This document shows, piece by piece, positions 34,164 through 47,734 of a stretch of 64,000 bases of DNA (its first letter is position 1; each line of letters opens with the position of its first letter). A program made the position numbers and the translations under genes. This DNA comes from Poa pratensis (taxonomy: Eukaryota; Streptophyta; Magnoliopsida; Poales; Poaceae): positions 88,438,608 to 88,502,607 of the forward strand of contig CAMZMU010000034.1 of NCBI GenBank assembly GCA_947311845.1. Reading direction: 5' to 3'. Below the pieces are notes generated by a model. That model did not search any database, had not been told where the DNA came from, and saw only the letters and a program-made list of their open reading frames with translations.

Positions 34164-34345
34164 TCCTGCAGCTTGGCTTCGAGGAATGCGAGGATGGTGC
34201 CCGGGATGAGGCCACGGATGCCGCCGCCGTCGATGGTTAGGACCGTCACCCTCTGCCCCGGTGCCACTGGCTGGCCGACGACACTGCCTGCCATCGCCCT
34301 CGTGCTGCACGACTCGCAGGGACGCCGGCAAGCGTAGCTCGCCAT
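34164..34345 (-). pseudogene. Patatin-like fragment, copy C (start of exon 1)
   Basis: From the ATG at 34345 the frame matches copy A through the oxyanion loop DGGGIRG to FLEAKLQE, about 60 residues, and then joins unrelated sequence of the single-copy island at about 34163. The Ser motif and everything after are missing. The 5' flank is near-identical to that of copy B. Confidence 0.9.
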
Positions 34346-36595
34346 CCATGCATGTATTCCCACCGCGCTCGTGCCTCCGATCAACCTTGTTCCAAACCAA
34401 CTTACGGTACCTCGGTCGGCAAGCAAGAAGAAGGAAAAAAACGGGCAATAAAAATGGATCTCGCTTAAGAAGTTAGCTGGACCGATCGATATCAATAATC
34501 ATTGATTGATTGCTGTTGAGATGAGGGACGAGCGAGTGGCTGCAATGTTGGCTGCGCTGCCCCTATTTTTGGATTGACGGAGAGGGCAAAGTGTCGCACG
34601 GAAAAAAAACTTCAAATGGTTTAGCTGAAAACATGCAGTACAAGAAGGAACACGGGACATGTGGCTCTGGTTCCCAGTGTCTCGCGACATGCATGCTGCT
34701 GCCTTCTCAACCGGTGGCTCACAGCACCTCTGTAAACGAGACTACCAAAATATAAAAATCTCAACAGCATAAAACAAGACCCGATATAGACAGTATTCTA
34801 AAAACTGCCAAAGTCATGAAAAAGAGCCGAGCCCTAAGTTCCCAGAAGCAGAGCAACAAGCTTGGATCATTTAGTGCGACAAAATTGTTAAAACAGTACG
34901 CTGTTCGTTGTTAAATATATTCCTTAAGAAAATACAGTTCCAATTAGTTACTTGCCTTCTAAAATAAGTGATTTTGTACGATATAATTATTATCATCTCT
35001 TCGGGTATGTCCTGGAGAACAAATTCTATACTACTTACTGTGACTAGTCGGTATGCAAAATAAGCGATAACAAGTAGTATGTTCATAAATCTTAATTTAA
35101 CAAGAACTTCTGTCTTGAAAGATCACTTCAGATAAAAAAAAACTGCTTGAGTGCATTCAACTGTGAGCAAAAGTATAACCGCCAGTATAAAGTTTAGAAT
35201 TAACAGTCCTCATTACTCAGATCAGGCAGTACATATACTAGCAATTATAACACAAATGATTGGACAAAATTGTGAAACGGAAAGCAACATGAGTGATTCA
35301 GGACAAAAGGATTGCAATACTTAATGTCAAGATTCAAATCCAAAATCATCCAAGGAACCAGTCAGTGCCTCATATTCTATCAAGCCTCTAGAATCTCTCA
35401 TACAAAATCCCGTCAGTCAAACATTTTATAGATTGGAGACAAATGCTCAGGTTATTCAAAAAAAAAAAGGCAGAAACAAGATAAGAATATGCTGCTCTGA
35501 TTTGTCCTTACATTACTGAACTTATTGTTTGTTAAAAGGAAAATGTAAATAAGAACCGCAAGATATGATTGTGAATTCAAATAGAGCAAGAGATACAGGC
35601 AAATTCTAAGTAACCCATTCTAGACAGTTCCCTGATTCTAGACAGTCACATAAGCAAGCATGCAATTTTAGATACAATCAACCATGCAGCAGAAAACAAA
35701 AATGGAGTGTCTGCTTATAAACTTTGTGCAGTGTGTTTGCCCTGCTTGTGTTAGCTTGTGCCAAGAGGACAAAGATATAAATTCACTTGATTGTACATGC
35801 AGATTGGCATATGGAGATAGTTGGGCTGCTTGATTAGTTCAATAGAAACGGAAGAAAGATCGATGTGAAGACGTCCAGGGGCACCGCCAACAGAAGCAAC
35901 AGTTTGTCCTTATAGACATATGAACGAATTTCCAGCATAGACATATAGGCTCAAATTTTCATGATAGAATTAATTTCTCACTGCCAACAGAGCAAGGCGA
36001 ATTTCCATACAGAAATAGTACTCTACCGCGCATAGACATTTCCAAGGGAAAGCACATATAAGCTGATTAATTAGGATCCGGTAAATGCATGCCTGCTCTA
36101 GTGGCTAGTAATTCAGAAGCATCATCCCTGAGAATAATACCTGAACAATGGTCTGAGCATCTGATTAGAATTAGATCCTCAAACATTTAAATCATCTGCC
36201 AACATGAGAGAAGAATAGGAGGGCGATCTGTACCCAGAGAAATTCCACTGATCTGATTGGCACTCAGATATCCTTGTCCCCATGATGCATAATCTTTCTC
36301 GATGCTCCAAACATTACCCATGTTAGTAGACCGCAATACAAGTCAACCAACCTCTGTAATGATAATGAACCAAACTGACAAAGGTGATCATGTGACATTC
36401 TAAAGAGGCAAGGCAAAAGAAAGATGACATGCTACAAAACAGGGACACTGTATTCAGAAGCACATGGCTATTATAGTACCAACACACAGACATTACATAA
36501 CACTACTCTTCCGGGTAGTTCTGCTAGCTTTTTTTTAACTCTTCAGTAGTGCTGCTATGTTCAACTACTAGTCTCCTACATATACTCATGGTAGC
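34346..36595. other. Spacer between patatin C and the U3 F-box-type gene
   Basis: No gene seen. Near-identical to 25025-27274 in U2, offset 9320-9321, with only scattered single-base differences and indels. Confidence 0.6.
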
Positions 36596-37641
36596 TTAAA
36601 TTTGACATCCCTTAGGATAAAAAGGGTCGTCGACGGCTTTAATGTGGCAAAAATCCATCTCCACTTTCCGCGACACCCGCAAGACTTTAGAGGCCCATGC
36701 TTGAAACCATGGACACTCCAATTTGTCTATCATCTCATTCACCTCGTATGTCGAAAGATATTTTTCCTTGGACGGCACAAGCAGCAAAGAGTGCAGCGCC
36801 TTCGCATCCCTGGCAACAAATTTGAGGAATTCAAAATCTTCTTGATGCCCTTGGAATTTGTGAAATACCATCCTCTTGAGGTGTGATGTCAAGAATTTAA
36901 CTGGAGCTGCCTCCTGCCAGAACCGAGCATGGTGCTCCCCAATGGGTTCATAGGAAGTTTGAGATGGATCATACATGACCGACTGCAAATTCACACCAGT
37001 GAGTGAATAGTTCAGTAAAATACTGGAGTAGTAAAAACTGATGGCATGATTGCTAAACTATTGAACAACTGAACACCTGGATGTGCAGCGTGTACACGTT
37101 GGGAAAGCATCTGAGCAAGCTGGCCACCATCTTGACCTCCTCTAAGACAGAAAAGTTCACCTTGAGTGCCAATATCCTCATGCCTTGAACCACAGTGCTT
37201 GGACTTGCCACTGTGTCAGGCTGCAATTAAGAATAGACATCATACTCGTTAACTGTTCAATTCTCACAGAAAATGTCGTGTTGACAGAGAGATGAAAACG
37301 GAAACTGTAGTTACTTTGATGACAGTGTCATTGATCTGCAGCTTGTGAATCCTTGGCTCCATGTAGCCGAGCACCCGCAGGTTTGATGTAGAGCCAATCT
37401 TGACTTTCACGGGATCATCTGTAACATAATGCCGCATCCTCAACAAGATGAGCCGTTCCAGGAGTGGCGCCTCCACCACCGCGAACTCCTCCACCTCCCC
37501 CGGACAAACTAGCGCGCACCGGAGCTTTTGGCTGCGGAGATGGAAGCGCTTTATGGGACAAGCGAGTACAAGGGTCTCCAAAATGGGGCTGGCAGTGAGC
37601 AAGTAGTCGAGGTCCTGGCCGGACATGGCTATGTTCATCAT
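36596..37641 (-). CDS. F-box-less LRR/FBD protein, U3 (chimeric gene, 285 aa)
   Basis: Exons 37315-37641, 37077-37220 and 36596-36982 join in frame (109 + 48 + 128 codons) with intact GT-AG sites. They encode the LRR-like middle and the C-terminal FBD-type region (FWQEAAPVKFLTSHLKRMVF, DEVNEMIDKLECPWF) of the F-box family. The frame stays open above 37641 to about 37824 but has no ATG there. At about 37791 the family sequence ends and joins a segment carrying the TATA box CTATAAATA (37876-37884). The first ATG in a transcript from that promoter would be 37641 (accATGatg, A at -3), in frame with the rest. So the gene has lost its F-box and gained a promoter. A product could bind targets without recruiting SCF. 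Expression is unproven; it may be a pseudogene. Confidence 0.55.
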
Positions 37642-37875
37642 GGTGAGCTCCTCGAGGCGGGGAAATGCTACTAGGTTGCGGGAGAGGTGGTCAGGTAACG
37701 TCCAACCGGACAGGAAGAGTCGCTCGAGCGAGGCACAGCGGAGGATGTCGGCTGGTAGGATGTAGGGGCGGGAGAGCCGGTGGGCGGTTGATGGAGTCGA
37801 CACGCCGACGCCAAGCTCGCCCAAGTCGCCAAGTCACACGTGCAACCGCACGCGGCTCTTCTAGTGGTGCCCTTG

Positions 37876-37884
37876 TATTTATAG
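37876..37884 (-). promoter_or_regulatory. TATA box upstream of the chimeric U3 gene
   Basis: CTATAAATA on the minus strand, about 235 bp before the first in-frame ATG at 37641. The leader from the predicted start contains no earlier ATG. The segment is the same as at 14912-14921 and 54535-54543. Confidence 0.6.
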
Positions 37885-38266
37885 AGTAGAGGTATGCAGC
37901 CTGAGCAGGTTTGGGAGGGAGTGCGGGATCAGAACAAGAGCTACTCTCATCTCTGTCGTTGCATGTTGGGGCCGGCAAAGAGGTTGGAAGGCTAGGATGT
38001 ATAGCACCACGGATTGGTGACGTGGTGGCTTTGCCTTGGAAAACCAATTAAATAACACTGCGGCATGCGTTATTTAACCGTGCGGTAGGCCAGTAGCATC
38101 CAAGCGGCATGCATACACTAGTTTTCTGGAGCATAGTTATGGTATTGACTAGTACTAGAAACACGAACCATCTCTCTTACCGGCACTTACTGGTTTGTTG
38201 TTAGATGGTAGGAATTAATTTGGTAGTCCACACTAAACCATCGAGAGAGTAACTTAAATTACTTAC

Positions 38267-40566
38267 TATGGTTTCTCTTTCAACTAATAGTCTTCTGCAT
38301 GTCAGATCTACTATGTAAGACAAGAAGAGCTCATCAACCTTCAGCAGATTTCCTTTGTTCCAAATAAGTTTATTCTGCCATGGACAAGCCCGAACCAATT
38401 CAGCTGTATTAGGCTGGAGTATGACAGTTGTGGGCATATGATTTCTCTTGACCACATTTAGTTGTCGCGGGATAGGAATACAACAATGGTACACTTCAAG
38501 TGCCTATTGCGAATCAGTCTTTGAAAGAGCTTAACGCTTTAATAATATGTTGATTCAAAGCGTTTAACTTGTTGGACCTGACCGGAGATAACATACAAAG
38601 TTCAAAAACATTGTTCCAAAGTTGCATCGTGCAATATTAATGTATTTTACAAGGAACATACGTACATGGCCGAGGTCCAACTGGAAAAGCATCTCTATAC
38701 GTATATAGATAGATAGCTTCATTTACGAGAACCAAAATGAAAGGAATCTACAGCAAAGCACTACACACAATCTGCACGCACTTGAGCTGCTATAATTACT
38801 TCTCCGCCACTGAAACAACAAGACCAGCTCCTACCATGCTCAGCTTCAGGGAGACAGCAGCCTCGTGCTGCAACTAGCAGAACCCATGAGCAAGACATTT
38901 TTCCGTTAATCTATGTCAGATGCTCCAGGCAAACCACTGCAGCAGACGACCTTCGGCTAACTATCTACTAGTACCGAACCTACTGCCTCATCATTGGTTG
39001 AAGAAATATACAACAAGACGATGCCGACAGCCATGGCTCCCTCCTGGCCAGCATCAACCTCCACTTCTCCTCTTCACGAGCAACACAGCATCAATCTGTA
39101 CACTACTGCACCTTCGCGTCCAACACCAATAAGCTCCTGCAAGACAAGAAACAAAAGAAAGTAAAGTTCACCTCCGCGGCCCGAGAAACAACTGCTCAAC
39201 AGAGAAAGTGTACAAGCAAGCATCGACCCGTGCACAAAAAGAAGTTGAACAAGAAAGACTCACCAGTAGTGCCAGCCTCCGAGACCAGGGAAGCACCATG
39301 AGCTCCTCGTTGCCGCTCTCATGTACCAGGGCAGAGACATCGATCCCCATCATCATGCACGTAGTTGGCCTGATGCTTCCCTGGTCCAAGGTGTGGACAT
39401 AATTCAATCAGTACGCAACCAACTTGAAGCAAGAAATATGGTGTGATTCACACTCAACAGCAGCAAAACAAATAAATGGCACAATCATGCCACAAAGAAC
39501 AGGTGCGACTAGAAAAATCTTGCATTGGAAATTAATTCCACACCCATACACTAGAAACACATCACCACCAAACAGAAATATACTTGAACATGGAGATTCA
39601 ACTCTATTTAGTGACGTAGAGTTTAACCATCCCAGAAAATCGTTAGAAATCAAGTCCATGATCAATTATACATATACAGTCATGCAATTACTAAAATCTG
39701 ATAAGGAATTGATTGTGTAACGGTGTAACCCATCATGGTACATAGAAGTAAGTAAGCAACTGCATTTATTCAAAAATGAACAAGAAGTGATTTTCTACTA
39801 GGAATAATTTCAATAGGGGTGATTAACCTGCTAGAGCAGAGACAGATTCATAACAACTCCATAACCAGACTGCATGGCTGACAGATGAACCGAAACAAAC
39901 AGCAAGTCTGACTTGTGAGAAGAACTCACCAAACATATCTCTCCAGGCTGCCAAACGGCATGTTCTCACACACCAGCATCCTCTCACCCCCCTACACGCA
40001 ACACCCAGCCAGGCTGACAAGGGCTGAGGTGAGTGAGCACTTTCACCAAGAACTCCTCCCTCTCCTGCATGCTCTCCCACGCCAGCTGCTTCACCTCCTC
40101 CATCTGCGCATCGGAAAAGCCCTGTAAAACAAAATGAACTATTATCATGTGGCCGAAATCAAAACATGAAGAGAATTCCCAATATTTGACAACACATGTT
40201 TGCTGGACATTATTGCGAGCCAGAGCTAGACAGCAATGCAATATTCCAATTCTGAACAAAGTGAGTGCAGTCCATTGTGAAACAACCTACAGCGGTACAG
40301 CCGGCGAATCAAACTGTAAAACAGTGAAAAATATGGTTCGTTTCTAAACCCGGGCAGCGTCCTACAGCAAGATTTCTTTGTCCTTCAGCACAAGAATGCG
40401 AAGGCAAAGTATAACAGGTCTCACCTGCGGCCTTGTTCCCGTCGGAGGAGACGGCCTCCATGGCTCGCGTCGCCGGTGTCATGTGCCGCGCCCTCCCAAC
40501 AGCTGCATTGACCACACATCGAGCTACGGATGCACGCGTGTGATTTACATCAGAAACTCGGATCAT
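38267..40566 (-). pseudogene. Unidentified spliced gene remnant, U3
   Basis: Near-identical to 15346-17646 in U1 (offset 22920-22921) with the same exon-like segments and splice sites, including the 79-codon exon 38267-38503. A roughly 50-bp deletion removes intron sequence just after that exon's donor. Function unknown. Confidence 0.45.
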
Positions 40567-41269
40567 CCATTCTACTCATCTGCAGAGTATATGAATTTCA
40601 GTTAAGAATGTCAAAGGAACAAGCTTTGTAGCATTTTGTAGGTAATGCAACCAAGATCTATTAGATTAAAACAACTGACTCAACAAGTGATTTGTCGTTC
40701 TAACTACGTGAGCTGTAAAACCAGAAGGATACTTTAAAGCAACAAGTGGTTGACAAACTATTCGCGTGAGCTGCTGTAATAATACCATTATATCACATCA
40801 AAAAGTATGTCAACAAGTAATGGACTTGTAGTTATGAGCAGATGAGATATAAAACCAAGAGATTACAGTGGACAACTGGACATGAAAATAAACAAGACGA
40901 CCCATGTCTAGCTGTTTGCCTAGACAAAACTAATGACGCGGCATCCTACTCATCCCTTACCCCATGATTGTGGACCATAAAGTCGAATTCTAGCAGCAAT
41001 TACTAGTTCATATCAGTACAAGCTATTAAAAAGGATGTGAACTTTTTCATGTGCAACAAAGCCTGGTTGTTGTTCAAAACATGAAGTGAAATCAAATATT
41101 TGACAACCACATATTGGCTGGACATGGTTGCAAGCTAGATATACACAAGAAAACAGAGGCTCCAGTCCCAAATAAAGTGACTGTGGTCCTAGTAGAGCAA
41201 ACGTAGAACACCTTGTGAGCCTACAAACGACGGGTCCAATTGTAGACAGTGAAAAAGATGGTTCTTTTT

Positions 41270-41287
41270 CACACACACACACACACA
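41270..41287. repeat. CA microsatellite, 9 repeats (U3)
   Basis: (CA)9 at the position of the U1 (CA)6 tract. Confidence 0.9.
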
Positions 41288-41553
41288 GGGAGCGTCCTAC
41301 AGCAAGATCGATTTGTCCAGCAGCACAAGAGTCTGAAGGCAAGGGATGAGAGGTCTCACCCGCGCCCATGTCCCTCCCGCCGAGGAGACGGCCTCGCGTC
41401 GCCGTCATGCCGACGAGCTTCTGGACAGCAGCGTCAAGGTCGCTGTGGTGGGTCTTGGGGGAGTGCAGCTTGAAACTGCCTACATGCAGCCAGACTGCTA
41501 CTACCTGCTAAGCAATGCCAAGAATGCTGCGGTACCACAGAAACTACAGAAAC

Positions 41554-42515
41554 CTCAGATGGGTGACGCTCCAGATTCACGCCGGTATCATGCATTGCAA
41601 CAGGTTGCTCACAGATCCCTGCATTTAGGACACACATCAGACCAACAAACAACCCATTGGGAGTAAGAAACGAAAGAAGAACATGGGCATCCAGGAACCT
41701 ACAGGACGGTGAGGTGGACGAGCCCACCGAACTCCAGCACGATGCCCCCTTGCAGGTAGCTGAACAAATAGACAAGCGAGCACTCACATTCATCAGACAT
41801 GTACTAGTTCAGATAAAATGAAATGAGCTAGTATGGTATAAATAAGATGAGAAAATGCTAAGAGTAGCATACATTGCTCTGAGATGGGTGTTGTTCTTGA
41901 TTTCCACGGGGACGTTGTCATGTCATGCAGAGCTCCGAACAAAAAAATTGGGGAAAAGGGAACTGCAGATTGCTGCATAACGGAAGATTTCTGCAAGGGA
42001 GAAACACACAGATTATTCAATCATTTAAACACAACCAAACAAGAATCCAATCTTGGGGCAAGCTAAGCAAAGAGGGTAATCTAATCTGATGGAAAATGAA
42101 GGGAGAGGAGAGTGAACATACATGGGCTGGACGCAGAGGTCGGGGAAGGATCAGGAGACGCCATCCAGCCGCAGGGGTCGCCGTCCACATCCGCCTAGCC
42201 GTGGCGCTGAAGGCTAGCTTCAGGTCCAGCAGCGCCAGCGCGTCCCCTGCAACCCGACCGGCCATCAGCCCCCACCGTCGTCGGCGACCACGGCGCGGAG
42301 GAGAGGGCCAAGGGCGGCGCCGTGGAGCGCATCTCGTTCTTGGAGGTGTCGATGTTGGCCCAGGACCCGCGCGCGGCCACGACCGTGGCTGCACTCGACC
42401 AGCTTCTCGACGCCCGGCCAGGACCACGAGGACGCGCGGGTAGCAGCCTCAACACCGGCGGCCTCCTAGCCCTAGCGCCCCTCCGCCAATTTCAGCAGCC
42501 ACCGCCATGCCCTTG
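41554..42515 (-). pseudogene. LRR receptor-like kinase N-terminal pseudogene, U3
   Basis: Same four exon remnants as in U1 (offset about 22924), with the same frameshifted N-terminal cap and the same in-frame stop in exon 4, plus one extra single-base loss in exon 4 near 41610. The shared defects show the gene was already dead before duplication. Confidence 0.75.
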
Positions 42516-42519
42516 CATC

Positions 42520-43429
42520 TGAGTTAGGGTTGGTGGTGGGGCGGCGATTCGGCGGTTCCACACCGTGTAATCGGGGCAGGGGAGGATCTGGTGCGGGGGG
42601 CGGTGGTCTGCACGCGGGAGGTGGCCGGATTCGACCGGCGAGGAGGCGGCGGAAAAGGGGGATCTGGAGGTGGATGGAAGAAGAGAGGGTTGGTGGAGGA
42701 GGCTGCGTGAGGGGTTTGGTTTGGAGTTCGGACCCAGCATTTTGTCCAGAATTTTGTCTACCAAATTTCCCGCTCGACGCAAAACGAAAATTTTGATTTC
42801 GAAATCAAATCTAAGTGGCGGGCGAGGCTCTTCCGACATTCGGTTTTGGCGGGCTCTTCCGAAATCCTATTTTCGGCCTAACTCGCCCGCCCACTTTCCA
42901 CGGTGTGATTACATTTACATATACCACCTCCGTTCCAAAAATATAAGTGGCGGGCGAGCCTCTTCCGAGTAATGTTTTAGTTTAACTTCAATGCTCCACG
43001 TGGACGTACAACACACACAGTGGACCGTGCTATACTAACCGTACATAAGCTCGAAGACGAGTATTGCCTTTCATTCCATTTGCCATTTGACATGCTCGCA
43101 TAGACTTATCTTATATAAACTAGGTTCTGGTAAGCGACGATTATTACACACAATTTAAAAAGTTACCGTCCACCGATCTACCATCGCAAGATAGGTAAAA
43201 GCTATCAATTCATGTATAGAATAAGAGCTTGCGGCATACTTTTTATTCTCGTGTCGGCAAACACGCGTGGTATGCATACATACGATTTATTTGCAATATT
43301 ATAGTCATTTTATGCATGTAAAATTATATTGCGTGCCTATTAAAAGATTCAATATTTTAGTCTTACTAATGTCTGCTTAGATAATCACCAGTCGCAAATT
43401 TTGGTCAAGAAAACCGGAGAAATACATGT
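42520..43429. other. Intergenic, U3
   Basis: Counterpart of 19600-20535; no gene seen. Confidence 0.5.
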
Positions 43430-44225
43430 GTTGAAAACGGGCGGGAAACCTCCAAGTATTTTACAAATGTTGAAAGACTTGACATTTTTTTCTTACAAAC
43501 TAGATAATGGCTACATAGATTATCACTTGTAGTTAAGGTTGCATGGGCGAGAAACCCATAAAGCATGTATGTTCAAAACAGGCGGGAAAACTGTCAATCA
43601 TTTTAAAAGGCAGAAAACCGCCAAATCAAAGACGCGGGGGGGGGGGGGGGGCTGCCAAATATAAAACTAGCAGGAAAATGCTAAAACAAAAATCACGCGA
43701 GATTTCAATTAAAAAACGGGCAGAAAAACTCCCAAACCAAAAAGGGGGAAACCAAAAATAGTCGGAAAACAGTCAACGAAAATAGGCGGGAATAGTCCAG
43801 AAAAATAGAGGACGAGCGGGAAACCTTCAAACCAACTCCCAAAAACAGAAAAAACAAAAAAAGCGAAAAAAAAACTCCCAAAACGGAAAACAAACTTGGA
43901 ACCTATCGTGACAATTTCCAAAACGGAAGCGCGGGAAATCCTACCAAACCAAACATAGGCGGGAAAATATAAGAAGTGCCAGATCAAAAATGGGCGGGGA
44001 GACTCTACCAAAACGTAAAAAGGGCGCCTAAATTGCCAAAACAAAAAATCGAGCATGAAAACTACCGTAAGAACTGCAAATCAAAAATGGGCAGGAAAAC
44101 TACGAAATAAAAAATAGAGGGAACTGCCAAATAAAAAACAGGCGGGAAAATGAAGCTCAAAATAGGGAGTAAAGTACTAAATCAAATACGGGTGCGATAA
44201 CAGCCAAAACAAAAGGCAAGCTAGA
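43430..44225. repeat. Minisatellite with E2F-like motifs, U3
   Basis: Six exact GCGGGAAA cores: 43440-43448, 43581-43589, 43816-43823, 43931-43938, 43958-43966 and 44141-44149, plus near matches. A G homopolymer of about 18 bases lies near 43634-43651. This copy has about 40 bp more than U1, including one further motif. Confidence 0.6.
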
Positions 44226-44486
44226 AATCGCTAAGACTTTGCATTCATGTTGAAGAAATTGATATTATATTCTTTTAAATTGGATCAAAACCAGTTACGA
44301 TTTTTTTGGACAGGATATCCCCAAAGGTGTGGTGAAAATACCCTACCGCCAAACATGATTAGTACAAAAAGGCAAACTCCCAAAAGTTACCACTCACTAA
44401 AGAAGATATTGATCGATGGTGAAATCTCCAGGCACTTAGGTATACAAACACACCGCCACGGCGACGAGATGGCACATAAAATGATA

Positions 44487-44695
44487 CTCCCTCCGTTTCT
44501 TGATATAAGGTGTCTAAGTTTTTGAGAATTTTTTCAAAATATAAGGTGTATTGCCATTTATGGACAATTTTACTCATCAAAAAATGAGCCACAAACTAGA
44601 ATAGAGAAAATGAGTCTACCGCATGTAAAATACCGACGTCTCAATATTCGTGCCAAAACCTTAGACACCTTATGTCAAGGAACGAAAGGACTAAG
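44487..44695. mobile_element. Stowaway-type MITE, U3
   Basis: Counterpart of 21519-21726, with TA at 44485-44486 and 44696-44697. Confidence 0.85.
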
Positions 44696-45228
44696 TACTA
44701 CCTATCTATAGTTTCATGCATACAATAATAACGTGTGACAACGAGCCGATATATGAAATGGTAGGCAATGCATAAAATAATACCATGTGATAGTAAAGCG
44801 ACTCATGAGATGATAATAATAACTACATCCTAGCATGAAATAAGGACCCTAAAGACGCACGGTAATTTTGTGGGAATTCGGATAATTTTTTGTTTTTTCA
44901 AACTCATGGGGACCGTTGGAGGGCCTAGACGCCCTTTTTGCGCATCCACTGTTTTGGTGCACAAGTATGGATAGAGGGGCGGAAATATGGTACATGTGAA
45001 AATTAAATTTGCGGAGAACCATACTCCATGAAAACTTTCCAACGCCACCGAAATCACCTCTAGCGGAGCTCGTATGCAAAGTTGTGCTCATGAAAAGGTA
45101 TATTGTCCTACCGTCTGATGATAGGTAATAACTAACATCAAATGCATATAGTAATAACGACGCCCCATTAAATAATAGGCTATAGTTGTCGCCTACCATA
45201 AAATAATAACGCTTGACGATGAGACGAG

Positions 45229-46360
45229 TACACTGAAATGGTACAGAATACCCATCTCCGGGCATAAAAGGAGGGCCCCGATATCTTGTAGCAACGAGAT
45301 GGCACATGAAATGATGGGTCTTATGCTTTAATTTAATGCATAAAATATTACAACGTGCAACAATGGGAGGACACCTAAAACAATAAGCATTGCATAAAAT
45401 AATAATGCAACAACAAAATGACACATGAAACAATAGGTATAACTATCTTGCTCCATGACGGCTATGATGTCCTTCTCCGGGCCACCTAGGGATGAGCAAC
45501 AACAATCACTTGTTCTCTACCTCGCAATACCTCCTGGCTCCTACGGTGCTCTGGTGTCTCGATGTCGGTAGGTTCGGCGACCACCGCCCTCGCCTACGTC
45601 AGATCCAGCAACTCGTGACCATTCCACCATCGGAACCAATTGCCACCGACCTATCAAGGTGTCACCTCACCGGGGAATTCAAAGACTACGTGGCTAGTGT
45701 CGTCATACCCATGTAGTCGCCCTTTTCCTATTTTTCCCGTAGTTTATACTCTAGGGGTGAGTTAGTATACCTAAGAAATTTTGCCCCCTCAAACATAATT
45801 TAGCCAATGGTACAGAGTACCCATCTCTAGGCATAAAAGGAGAGCCTTATATCGCAAAGCAACGAAGAAGGCACATGAAATGATGGGTCTTACGCTTTAA
45901 TTTCATGCCTAAAAAAAAGAACCCCCAACAATGTGAGTACACCTAAAATAATAAGCATTGCAATAAATAATAACGCAACAACAAAACGACACATGAAATG
46001 ATAGGTAATAACTAATTGCTCCATGGCGGCTACGATGTCCTTCTCCTGGGCCACCTATGGAGTAGCAACATCAATCACTTGTTCTTGACCTTGCAATACC
46101 TCCTACGGTGCCCTGGAGTCTCGATGCCTGCAGGTTTGGCCACACCGTCCTCACTTGTGCCGAATCCGGCAACTCGTGAGTCGTGGCCATGTCGCCACCG
46201 GTACCGATTGCCACCGACCTATCAAATTTTCGCCTCACCAGGGAATTCAAAGACTACGTGGCTAGTGTCGTCGTACCCATGTGATCGTCCTTCTCCTCTT
46301 TTTCTCATTGTCTATGCTCTATAGGTTAGTTAGTGTATCTAAGAAATTTAGCCCCCTCAC
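45229..46360. repeat. Internal tandem duplication, U3
   Basis: Counterpart of 22263-23390 with the same two about 560-bp copies. Confidence 0.6.
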
Positions 46361-46802
46361 TTCAATAATAATGTGTGGCTCCATCCCTGGTGAATATTTA
46401 TGTGAACAATGAGGTGTGTGGTTGTCCATTTGAACGGATACACTTTTTTTTTGTCGTGAAACACACACGAGTGGTCTAGGAAGGTGTCCTTTGCCTTTGA
46501 TATGAGTTCTCAACAACAACATTATGTGTGATGCTAGCTATCGAGTAGTCAACGACGATGACAAAAGTAGAGTATCCTAGCTAGTTGGCGAGAATTGGTC
46601 ACGGAATGTGTCGTGTCGAAGAAAGAACATTTGTAGCGGCCGGGGATGAATTGGTCACGACCGATAAAACATCACACATAAGTTGCGGCAACGAAACTAC
46701 ATATGAACTGACACCTAATAACTATCGCATAGTATACAATAGAAGGCACAACAATGAACCGACAAATGAAATGACAAGTAATAACTATCTTCTAACATAA
46801 AT

Positions 46803-47734
46803 AATATCCCCACTAGCAACACTACTGCACCAAACATTGGGATCGTCATATTCCTGGCCCTAAATGGAGATCAACACCAGAAGGAACACTACCAAACCAA
46901 ACACTGACAACACCGATCCGAGCTTGCCCGTCAGCATGGCCACGTGATACTGGTGTGGGCCTATATACAAGGTCATTACGTGTGTCATCGACCTTGTTGG
47001 AACCATTTGGCACGACATATGAATCGGCTACCGCCACACTGATACAACCTCCCTCTATGAAGTAGAGGGGGGCGTTGGCTCTATCGTCATCTAGGTTGCC
47101 CGTTGTGGCACTGTGAATACATGTGGACACCTATTTGCCACCTCCAAGATTTTGATCTTCAAAGCGCACTCGTTCCTCATTGCCGTGGCGCTCCAAAAGT
47201 CCCTCGCCCACCTCAAACCACAGTTGATGGGTCTAAGATGTCCTCAGTCGTCTTGACCAAATCTCGTATGCAAAAGTTATGGCTCATAGAAAAATTCAAT
47301 GACGTACCATTTCATGATAGGTAATAGCTATCTTTCCATGCAACAAATAAGGACACGCGGACTAATCTGTATTCTCGTGCCGGTAAACACGTGTGATGTG
47401 CATGCCAAAAAAAAAAAAATCATCTGCATTATAATAATTTGTATGCATGCAGATTGATATTTTGTGCATCTTGAAAGACTCAATATTTTGGTCGTAAAAC
47501 CAAGTTAATGTCTACTAGATAATCACCTGTTGCAACAAATGGGCGGGAAAACCCAAAAACCACGGGTGGTGAAAATGGGGGGACAACTGTCAAAAAAAGA
47601 AAATAGGACAGGAAACAGTCAAGTATTTCAATTTTATGTTGATTATACCTCAAGTGATGGAGCACGTAGACCGTAGGTACTCATTTTTTACGTACATGCA
47701 TATGCAGCTAGCTAGCTAGCTAGCGTCGGTATGT
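46803..47734. other. U3-specific segment with a diverged repeat-block copy
   Basis: Bases 46803-47364 are not found elsewhere in the window and hold no recognisable gene. Bases 47365-47650 are a diverged copy of 20350-20560 and its minisatellite start (attctcgtgccggtaaacac, taatgtct.ctagataatcacc, GGCGGGAAA at 47542-47550). A (gcta)n run lies at about 47708-47724. Confidence 0.55.

Noticed and set aside
37642..37824. Longer chimeric U3 product beginning at 37824
   Set aside because: The frame is open, but the codon at 37824 is TTG and no ATG occurs in this frame before 37641, so 37641 is the first usable start.
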